Shown here: positions 55,401 to 64,000 of the stretch, in pieces | Numbering within the stretch: the first letter of the stretch is position 1 | How the letters are laid out: each line of letters begins with the position of its first letter | NCBI GenBank assembly: GCA_037367355.1 | Contig: CM074696.1 | Span: forward strand, 620,001-684,000 | DNA from: Neoscytalidium dimidiatum | Lineage: Eukaryota; Ascomycota; Dothideomycetes; Botryosphaeriales; Botryosphaeriaceae | DNA length: 64,000 nucleotides | Direction: 5' to 3' | Notes under the pieces: generated by a model | The model's input: the letters and a program-made list of their open reading frames with translations, nothing else | Databases searched by the model: none | Told to the model about the DNA's origin: nothing | Position numbers and translations under genes: made by a program

Positions 55401-57559
55401 ATAAGCTACTCTACAAAGGCAACGTATCCGACTATCTATAGTAGCCACCATAGCCAGCTAGACGATAAGGGAAGGTTATACCCTATTACGTATTACTCCT
55501 AAAAAATATCGCCTACGGAACTTAATTACGAGATATACGATAAAGAACTACTCGTAATTATTACCGTATTTAAGGAATAGCGACACTACTTTAAGGGAGC
55601 TAACTACAAAATTACGGTATATTTGGATTATAAGAATCTAGGATACTTTATAACTACTAAGGTATTAAATAGAAGATAAGTACGATAGATAGAATAACTC
55701 GCCCCCTTCTACTTTAAGATCCACTACCGTAAAGGAAGTAAAAATAGTAAGGCCGACGTACTTAGCCGCAGAGCCGACTACGTAGAAGGAAAGCTAGAAC
55801 TATTACTAGTAGTACTACGATAAAATAACGACGGTACGTTAGGCCCTAACCGCCCCCGAATTATTAAAGAATCTAACGCACCCTAGAAAGAACGAATACT
55901 AGCACCTATTATAAGGCTAGGGAGCCCTATCGACGACGACGAACCTCTACGAGACCTAACACTAGAGTAAGAGCCGGAGGACGAAGAGGAACCGTAGGAT
56001 AAGGAACCCATACTAATACTTAGAGAAACTACGAAAGGAATAGTAAACGAGGAAGGAGACGACACCGCTACTTAGGAATAAATCATCTAAGGAAAATATA
56101 ATAATAATCCGCTATCCTAAGAACTACTTTAACGAATAGGCACCCCTAAATATAACGACCCTAACCTAGTCTAAGACTATAGAGGCAATATACTATTCCG
56201 CGGAAAAATCTACGTACCTACACCCCTACGCAAACGGCTAATAAAGGAATACCACGAGTCCGTAGTTTACGGATACCTAGGAAGGATAAGAACCTTAGAA
56301 CGGCTTATAAGATACTTCTACTTTCCCCGAATAAGGAAAATAGTAGAGAAAGTCATCTAGGAATATAACGAATGCGTAAAGAATAAGACGGCACGATATA
56401 TACTATACGGATAACTATAGCTTATTATAATACTAACTAAACCCTAGAAATCGGTTATAATAGATTTTATTACCGACCTACTAAATTTAGTAGACTCCGT
56501 AACTAAAGCACGATATAATACTATCCTAGTTATCGTCGACCGTCTAATAAAATAGGCATACTTTATCCCTTATAATAAGAAAATTAGAGCGGAGGGCTAC
56601 GCCTACCTCTTTCTTAGATATGTCTTCGCCTACTACGGGATACCCAAGGAACTAATTACGGACCGAGACCTACGATTTAGAGCTAAGTTCTAGTAAACCC
56701 TAGTCTATAAGTTAGGAATTAAATATAAGATATTAATAACGGCATACCCGTAAACCGACGGATAAACGGAACGAACTAACTAGACGCTAGAATAGTACCT
56801 AAGATTCTACCTAAACTATAGGTAAAACAACTAGGTCGAACTCCTACTATTAGCCTAATACGCGTATAATAGTATATTAACGGAAGCTATATAAACTACG
56901 CCCTTCTACGCTAACTGCAGTTCGGCCTTGTGCCGGAGAACCTAGATCTACGAAGTACTCGCCTAAAAAGCTATGCTTAAAGTAGACTAGCTACGCAAAC
57001 TATACTAGAAACTAGCCCGAGATATTAAATTTACTATATACCGAATAGCTATATACTATAATAAACGGCGCTAGGCGTCGCCGCCCCTAAAGGAGGGGAA
57101 TAAAGTCTAGCTCCTTAGAAAAAACATTAAAATAACACGATTAAACGACAAATTAGACTATAAGAAAATCGGACCCTACTAAATTAAGAAAAAACTTTCA
57201 CCTATTTCCTTTAAACTTAGATTACTAGAATAAGTAGATATATATCTAGTTTTTTATATCTCTTTACTCGAACCCGTATATAGTAACGCCGAACCTAACC
57301 TAGAACTTAAAATATACCCCGATAACGCTAATAAAGAATAGGACGTAGAGAAAATCCTAGATAGAGACTAGATCGACGGTTAATTTAAGTACCTTATTAA
57401 ATAGAAAGGAGCGGATTCCGCCGGAAACCCGTAGGAACCCTTATAGGAACTAATCTCTTACCTTAACTACGAGGAACTTATCTATAAATACTACCGACGA
57501 AACCCTAACCGCCTAAACCTAGAGTATTCTCCTACGACGTAAACCCCGGAAGAGGCGTT

Positions 57560-58200
57560 AAGGATACCTAAAACTAGTCCACCGGTACCTCTTAAGGAAC
57601 TAGCCCGTCGGAACCCGCTACGTTACCACCGCCTAAACTAGATAATAAGGACCCCTAAGCCGCCCGCGCCTCCTACGCCTTCTTAGCCGTAATAGCCGCT
57701 AACTCCCGCTTAAATAACTCCTAACTTCGGGAATCTAGGAAGGAAAGTGTCCGTAATAGGCGGATTACCTTAGACCGAGAAGTAGCGGTACGACGAACTA
57801 AACGTTAAGCCTCCTCTTATAACCGCTAAATCTCGGCCTTATCCCTTTCGATCTCGCGCTAGGTCTACTTAATCTAAGCCCGTACCCGGTCCCGTTATTA
57901 ATCCACACGATAAAACTTAATAGGGGAAGCTATATTAGAAGGAAAGGAATAAAGATAGCCTCGCTTAGTATACTCGTAACACCTCTTAGAATCCGGCGAT
58001 ATAAGACAATAAAAATAAGGTCTCTCTACGTAAAAAGAACAACGTCTAGGAGCGTTAGTACCGTTACGAAGGATACGAGTAAAAAGCGCGTATCGACGAG
58101 CGGAACTAGATATAACGGTAAGAAATAACCTTAAGGGAACTAAGTAGGGAGCTTAACTACCTTTATACTCGATCTTCGGGCCGAAGGTTACCTAGAGGAG
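57560..58200 (-). pseudogene. Antisense Cys-cluster/coiled-coil ORF of element D
   Basis: Opposite to pol, between chromodomain and 3' LTR. It reads RNGTNAPRRCSFYVE, then SPDSKRCYEYTKRGYLYSF. These are Cys and probable ex-Cys Tyr codons in CxxC-like pairs, followed by a long Arg/Glu/Gln coiled coil (REIERDKAEI; LVRRTATSRSKVIRLLRTL). Several TAG interruptions sit where Gln is expected. Same position and layout as in A, B and C although the sequence is clearly different. Confidence 0.55.
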
Positions 58201-58206
58201 GGATAG

Positions 58207-58590
58207 TATTACGGTATAGTCGCCTAGAAAAGGCGGATAACGAAACCCTACGACTACTTACCGCCTACGTAACTAACTCGGGGCTTACTCGGTAGAATAC
58301 CTACCGATACTAATGCGCTAAACTACCGTATACTCGCTTAGTAAAGCTCGGACTACTAATTAGTATTAATTAGTAGGTTAATATTATAGATTACTACTAA
58401 TCGTACCGATTACTTACTATATATAGACTATACTTATTTAGCGTAGTTAGGACCCTCGTAGTTAACTTATTAATTAATTCCTACCCTACTATTATATAAA
58501 CCTCTCCTATCTACTACTATATCGGCCCTAGAAAGCCTAAGCTATCTAACGACGCGCCTCGACTCCCCTAGAAAGAGTCCCGGCGTAATA
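58207..58590 (+). repeat. Element D 3' LTR (384 bp)
   Basis: TATTACGGTATAG..GGCGTAATA, strongly RIP-mutated. Followed directly by the AATAG target repeat. Confidence 0.88.
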
Positions 58591-60000
58591 AATAGATAAA
58601 ATAGAAGGCTTTTAGGGATACGTTATAGGCCTAAATTATAATTTATTAAGATAATAAGTCCGGCCCGGGCGTAGTTCCTTTTATTAGGTTCGAATACGTT
58701 CGTTCGAGCTCTTTTTTATCTAGAATTAGCCATTCCCAGCTTAGATCCGGCTGGTAATTTATCTAATTATTTTCGATTCGTGCGTTAGGAGGGGATAGAA
58801 ATAACGTTTCTTTTAGCGCGGAGCTTTTTCCCTTCTAGCTATCTTATAGTAGGCCGTTTTTAGCCCGAATCGGTGGGATTTATTCTATTAGACGGTGTTT
58901 TATATAGGCCATTACTTTAAAGATAGTTTCGGGGGTATTTTTACTTAGAAACGAATTCCAGTGGTCCCGTTTAGCTTTACGAATAGAGGAGAAGTATTCG
59001 TTTCGGGTTTTTAGGAAGTCTTACTTATTTACGAGCTCCGGCGAGCGTCGTATAAGCCGCGTTTGTCGTTTAAGGTTCCCTCGGGCCTCTATTAAGATAG
59101 AATTCCACTAGGGTTTAGCTTTAGCTAGTAGGGTAGTTTTCGGAATAGCTTAGTCCGCTGCTTGCCGTATAAGGTTAGTTAGGGATTCTCCTAGTTTTTC
59201 TAAAAGTAAGACTTCTTTCGAATAGTCTTTTAGAATCTCTAGGCTAAGATCTTTATTCTCTTCTTACAATAATAATAGCTAGGGCGTAGCTTTTCTATAA
59301 AGTTCGAGGCTTTATCTTTAAAGATCTTAGAGAATTTTTCCCAATTTGCTTTATTATAGTTAAATCTAAGTTACTTAGATTTCTCCTAGTTTATTCGTTT
59401 ATTTAATTAGATTTGAAATAAAATAGGGAAGTAGTCGGATCCGATAGATTCGAGTATTTGCTAGTCCGTTATTTTATTCGTTAGCCCTCGGCTTAAAAGC
59501 GTTAGATCTATTACCGTAGATCTATCTAAGTACGGCCGGTAGAATATGCCTTCTCCCGGCGTATTTAGAAAGCTGAGTTATTAGATTCAATCCAATTAGT
59601 GAGGGCGGAGGCCGTTAGATGGGGACCTTGGATCCCACTACGGGTGGTAAATATTAAAGTCTCCGGCTATAATACTAGGGAATTCTAGTTGTTAGTATCC
59701 TAGAATACGTTCTAGCGTATAGGGGGAATTGTCGTTCCCTTATTCCTTTTAGTTATATAAATTAAAGAGGTAGAATTAGCTATTTTCCTCTATTATTTTT
59801 AGAACTATTAGGTCGGGGGATTTAGTTACCGCGGAGTTATAGTTAATATCTATTCCCGTTAGATAACGGGATATATATACTAACGTACGCGGTCTTTCCG
59901 TTAGAGAACAATCCGGTAGAATTTAAATAAACGCGGGGTGGTTAACCGACCGCCTTTCTCTAGGATTTTCGGGGTTTGTTAGCTATGGTTCTTATATAAG
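58591..60000 (-). mobile_element. LINE (Tad-like) endonuclease and RT N-terminal part
   Basis: Continuation of the LINE at 50542-51662 on minus. The apurinic endonuclease signature IAGDFNIYHP (59641-59670), followed by WDPRSPS, marks the EN domain of ORF2. Linker and RT fingers lie towards 58600. Partly mutated, with residual TG/CA common. Upstream parts run into the gap. Confidence 0.8.
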
Positions 60001-60100
60001 NNNNNNNNNNNNNNNNNNNNNNNNNNNNNNNNNNNNNNNNNNNNNNNNNNNNNNNNNNNNNNNNNNNNNNNNNNNNNNNNNNNNNNNNNNNNNNNNNNNN
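60001..60100. other. Assembly gap (100 N)
   Basis: Run of 100 N, a conventional scaffold-gap size; true length unknown. It separates LINE sequence from the 3' end of another D-family element. Confidence 0.99.
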
Positions 60101-60609
60101 AAGTACGTATTAATAAGCTAAACTAGATATAATAATAAGAAAAATAGTCTTAAGAAAACTAAGTAGAGGATATAACTATATTTATAGCCGATTTTTAGAC
60201 TAAAGGTTATCTAGAGGAAAGATAATATTATAATATAGTCGTCTAGAAAGACGGATAATAGAATTTTATATCTACTTACTATCTATATAATTAGCTTAAA
60301 GCCTAATTTAATAGAATATCTATTAATACTAATATACTAGACTACTATATATTTACTTAGTAAGTTTAAACTATTAATTAGTACTAATTAGTAGATTAAT
60401 ACTATAGATTACTACTAATTATACTAATTATATAATATATATAAACTATATATATTTACTATAGTTAGAATTCTTATAGTTAACTTATTAATTAATTTCT
60501 ATTCTATTATTATATAAACCTCTTCTATCTACTACTATTCCGGTCTTTAGAAAGTCTAAACTATCTAATAAAGTATTTAAACTCTTTTAAAAAAAGTTTT
60601 AGCGTAATA
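60101..60609 (+). mobile_element. 3' end of an older D-family copy (internal end and 384-bp LTR)
   Basis: 60101-60225 matches the last bases before the D 3' LTR, including the purine tract, now ctagaggaaagataa. The LTR is 60226-60609. It is far more AT-rich than D: most CpG as well as CpA/TpG have become TA or similar, so this copy has decayed longer. Its 5' part is in or beyond the gap. Confidence 0.8.
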
Positions 60610-62603
60610 ATAAACGTAGTTAAATATATAAATACTTATAAATAGAAATATAGTCTAACTACCGTCTCTAATAGTTAAAAACTCTAGAGAAATATAAAAT
60701 TAAATAAATAAATAAATACTAATAAATAAAAAACTATAAGTAATTATTTTTTTAACTATTAGTCTAAGCTTAAATAATATATTAACTATTTACTATTATT
60801 TTTTTTCTTCTTTTTTTCTTTTTAGCTTAGAAACTTTATTAATTTATATTTAAATTAAACTTAGTTCTTTATTAGTTATAATACTAGTCTATAAAGAACT
60901 CTAAAGTAGATTAAAAGAATAAGCGTTTAATAAGTTTACTAATATAAAAGTTAATTTTAAAATATCTTTAATAGAAATTATAGATAGTATCTATTAGCTA
61001 ATATAACTTTTATATTATATAGATCTAAAAGAGTAAGAAGGATAGAAATTAATAGTAGAATAGATTAAAGTTACGTTCTATACTAAAATTATATAGGAGA
61101 TCTAGGGAGCTATATATACTGGCTGTAGTTATAGAACTATTAAAACTTTCCCTAGCCCTATAGATCCTATCTACGTCCTAGTAGCCGGGGATAAGGGATG
61201 CTAGAGTGTCGCAATCCGTTATATTTAATTTCGTCGTGTCACTATCATACAACCTCTCGTATTACCAGTTATATAGAATTTCTAAGTCAGTTAGACCGGA
61301 CACAACGATGACTGAATTCAAGGAGAGGCTTGGGGTTCAAGTTGGACCAAGGGTTGAGCTGTTTGCAAGGGCGTATGCAAGATTGACAGCCATGGCTCTT
61401 CCGAAAGACTCGCCACCAACTTGCAATGTGTAGCCTGCAAGGTTTGAGAAGACTTCCTCGACGAAAATGTTCAAGACGTACCCGATTCACGTCGCTATCT
61501 CCTCATATAATTGATGGAGGAAGGCATTGGTGGCATTGGCTTCCTGAGATAGGCCGGTGCTAGCAACGTAGCTAGATTATTGACACCCACTCGATGAGCA
61601 TAATCTTTGAGAAGCCCGACCGGTTCCACTTATGAATTTTACTTGCCGCTGAGTTTTTTGTTTTATAAAGTGGTTGCGAGCTTGCGAGCACAACGACAAG
61701 ATTTGTGTGCTGGGATATGGTTCTTGGTTGAGGAGAAAGTTTGAATCAAGAGTTAGGGAAATGAGATCTCCAGATCAGACTTAGTCGCGAGTTCTGTGAG
61801 AATTTATTCGTTTTCAATCATGGTGCTTGAACCCTCCGTTCTGTCAGATTCCCAAATATCAGCCTGCGAGATTCACGGGGTGTTGAGAGGTACTGGCTTG
61901 GCGTTAGAGCAAGTCAAACAGAACGAGGGGGCCGCTGAGCAAGACCGGCTCATCGGAACCTAAAAACCCATTTCCCAGAAAAGAATCAGTAAATCCGGAG
62001 TCTGTTTCGGCTTTGAAAAAATCTCCGGCCGTGCTTAAATTCCATGGGGATTTGTAAAGGACGTCGGGAAAACCCCACAATGAGGATAAACCCTACTAAG
62101 GTCTTGGCCCTCGGCGTAATGCTTTCGACTCCCACCGACAGCTTTGCTTGTGGCCTATCAATCCTCGAGGCAATAGATTCACTTCAGCAACGGAGTCAGG
62201 CCGTTTTCCATGCGAAGGGGCCTTACATTTACGTCCATTTTTGAAGCAATTAACACACAACTATCCAAAAATCTTAAAGGGATTTGCTTGACATCATCCC
62301 GCCGACTATTACATTTCTGATCTTGGCAAATGAAGCAGATATCATGAGAATACAACAAAATATAAGGTGAGCCATCTACTGAGACCATGAACTGCGCAGA
62401 AGCGGTACATTGAATCGGTTCATTAGAGCAGTGGGAACCAATTCCTCACTTGCAAATTAATTTGACGGTCCGACAGGATCGGGGTAGTGAAAAATTGATA
62501 TTTCTCAGCTCTATGGAGATAGACGAGGTCATTGAATCCTGCCTCTACTTTTCCAGCCGTCTGGCATTCAACCCGGGGCTATCCAAAATCAGAAGCGCGC
62601 ACT
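60610..62603. other. AT-rich decayed DNA to about 61200, then unique DNA without a clear gene
   Basis: 60610-61200 has nearly no TG/CA and includes a stretch (60893-60940) resembling 16020-16070. From 61200 ordinary composition resumes. Frames at 61206-61433 and 62044-62244 have no motifs. No RNA gene recognised. Confidence 0.45.
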
Positions 62604-62673
62604 CTACTGGTTCAGCTTAATCCACGACTTCCTCGAAGACACAAGATCCCACCAAGCCTTGACGTGCGGGCGC

Positions 62674-63423
62674 TCAGTGATCAAATTGCCCCCCCCCGAG
62701 ATTGAACAAGGCATTGGTCAACGGCATGTAGAAGATATCGATCAGGGAGAAAGTCTCGCCGCCCATGTAAGGCTGCTTGCTCAAGATCTGATCGAACACG
62801 TCGAGTTTCCCACCAAGGATCTCTCGATAGAGCAAAACGATGTTCTCATCAACGGGTTTGCCCATCGTGCTGCTCCGCATGTTCCATTAGTAAATGTCTT
62901 CACTTAAATAGAGAGGCAGGAGAAAAACTAACGGCATGACCCTCTTCTGCAGGTAGATCTGTTGCGCAGGCGCGTCAAAGTTATTAACCTCGACGGAAGC
63001 CCATTGCTCGAAAAGCGCCCAAGCTTTGTCATCCTCGGCAGGCGGGAGGAGGGCTGGTCCTTTGTCGGCAAACTTCTTCGCAAGGTAGCGAGCAATTGGG
63101 CGAGACTCTGAATAAAGCAAATGTCCGTCAGACCCGTTGGAACTTAGAAGCCTATTCGGACAAAACATACCATAAAGAATGAATCCGTTGTCGTCGAGGA
63201 CAGGAATTTGACCGAAAGGTTGTTTGGCGCGGTGAGCCTCACTCTGCGATCACCTCATGAGCGCACGTACAACTGCCTCTCGTTGGCCTCATCTTACCTT
63301 GTGCTCACCAACAGCGAAATTGACAGATTGGAGCTCAAAATCGGTAACACCCTTCTCGTAGAGAACAAGAAGAGGTCGAGAAGTGCAGACTGACTTTTGA
63401 AGGCCGATGAGTTTGAAAGACAT
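62674..63423 (-). CDS. Glutathione S-transferase, C-terminus frameshifted
   Basis: Cytosolic GST conjugating glutathione to electrophiles. Four exons: 63298-63423, 63171-63243, 62933-63107 and 62674-62869. Introns are 54, 63 and 63 bp, all GT..AG, and the frame holds through every join (189 aa as written). The N-terminal thioredoxin-like domain has MSFKLIGLQKSVCTSRPLLV, QIPVLDD and ESRPIARYLAKKF (the Glu-Ser pair binds the gamma-glutamyl group). The C-terminal helical domain includes WALFEQWASVEVNNFDAPAQ and a GGETFSLIDIFYMP segment, in the place of the usual N-capping/hydrophobic-staple text of GSTs. It stops early after GGGQFDH at 62674. A run of nine G on the coding strand just before shifts the frame. 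In the next frame the family ending (ITERPHVKAWWDLVSSRKSW) runs to a stop at 62604. Phi/fungal GST class is likely. Confidence 0.82.
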
Positions 63424-64000
63424 ATTGGCTATCGTTGAAGATGAATGCTCTGGAAATTTGCTGGGTAGTCCAATGCCCTTGAATGAGGAGCTATCGTAAC
63501 TCATGTTTCCTTTAAATACCTCATACGTTGGCTCCCTTGGCTGTATCCAACTCATTGATGACATATGTCCCATGACTAGGGTGGAACGAAGTAGCTCCGT
63601 ATTCGCTTGCTAGTGGAAGCATTCTCTCCGCTTTCCACAACAGGCGATCTGAGGTTCCATGCATTTGTAAGCTTTTAGTCTACTTGATCGTGGCCATTAC
63701 AGCTTACGAATATATCAAGGCACTCCTAAGAAAGCGTATGATTCCCGTTCAGGATTTTCAGCGCGTGAATAACAGGCGCGGATACTACATGTTCCGATCC
63801 CGGGCATAGTTCGGTCCGGTCTGTAAGTCATCCTGATCTAACCACACTAAGTCGGGGCTTTCAGAACGTCCGAGCCCCGTTGGATGCACCCGTATATGCG
63901 TATTAAGAACCTCCACATTATGATCCAATCCAAACTAAATTTTAGGCTACTCAGGAGTAGAAATTTCCCGATGCGCTTGGCGAACAGGGTATTATTAAGA
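63424..64000. other. Upstream region of the GST; no gene seen
   Basis: An in-frame ATG lies farther upstream (63573), but the 50 residues it would add do not look like a GST and precede the canonical MSFKL start. The remainder is unique DNA without recognisable content. Confidence 0.45.

Larger units (their letters stand above)
51663..58590 (+). mobile_element. Element D: full-length second-family chromovirus inserted in the LINE
   Basis: Ty3/gypsy element on plus with a perfect 5-bp target duplication AATAG (51658-51662 and 58591-58595). LTRs at 51663-52415 (itself interrupted by a solo LTR) and 58207-58590 (384 bp). Remains in order: gag from about 52750 with a CCHC-type knuckle now reading YFYYRKYGYISRNY (about 53463-53505), protease region about 53840, RT with YLDDILIY at 54977, RNase H about 55400-55800, integrase with the QTDGQTERTNQT region near 56750-56800, and a C-terminal chromodomain about 57340-57470. 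Purine tract ctagaggagggatag before the 3' LTR. Nearly every Gln codon is TAA/TAG, so it is dead. Confidence 0.92.

Noticed and set aside
55883..56065. 60-codon minus-strand Ser-rich frame in element D
   Set aside because: Antisense of the acidic linker between RNase H and integrase of D; no relation to the antisense coiled-coil frame.

Overview
The window looks like genomic DNA of a filamentous ascomycete (Pezizomycotina). The genes have short introns (47-112 bp) with GT..AG ends and CTAAC-like branch sites. There is a PTH11/rhodopsin-domain-type membrane protein, a fungal P450, an FHA-kinase and chromodomain-bearing Ty3/gypsy elements. Long tracts carry the signature of repeat-induced point mutation (RIP): CpA and TpG almost absent and replaced by TpA, with CpG retained. 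The genus cannot be named from sequence alone.

Layout. (1) 1-15.9 kb is ordinary-composition DNA with a 7-TM PTH11-like protein (2255-3790), a cytochrome P450 (4873-6625, minus), a four-exon small secreted Cys-rich protein (9698-10235), an FAD-dependent monooxygenase (11001-12269), a type-B carboxylesterase lacking a visible start codon (12513-14090, minus), and an intron-containing tRNA-Gly(GCC) (14917-15051). The P450, monooxygenase and esterase could be tailoring enzymes of a small metabolic cluster, but no backbone synthase is present. (2) 15.9-40.6 kb is an RIP-mutated nest of chromoviruses. Element A (minus strand) is interrupted by full-length element B (plus strand, 21753-29551, CTAG target duplication). 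It is also interrupted by a LINE 5' fragment with remains of ORF1, and by a related element C that runs into an A-type LTR. (3) 40.6-48.5 kb is an island of ordinary DNA with two small two-exon hypothetical genes, an FHA-domain protein kinase, a divergently transcribed hypothetical protein and a degenerate protein-kinase-like gene. (4) 48.5-61.2 kb is a second RIP tract: a truncated C-type element, a Tad-like LINE on the minus strand split by a second chromovirus family (D, 51663-58590, AATAG duplication), two nearly unmutated D-family solo LTRs, a 100-N assembly gap and an older D copy. (5) 61.2-64 kb returns to ordinary DNA with a glutathione S-transferase that is frameshifted in a poly-G run.

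Most notable: in all three readable copies of family A/B/C, and in the second family D, the stretch between the chromodomain and the 3' LTR reads on the opposite strand as a protein with a basic or Cys-pair N-terminal part followed by a coiled coil. This looks like a conserved antisense accessory gene of these retroelements. Surviving CpA sites appear enriched in GCA context and on the elements' sense strand. The ~375-bp solo LTRs have escaped mutation, as expected from a RIP length threshold or from recent insertion. All homology calls are from reading motifs; no database search was possible.
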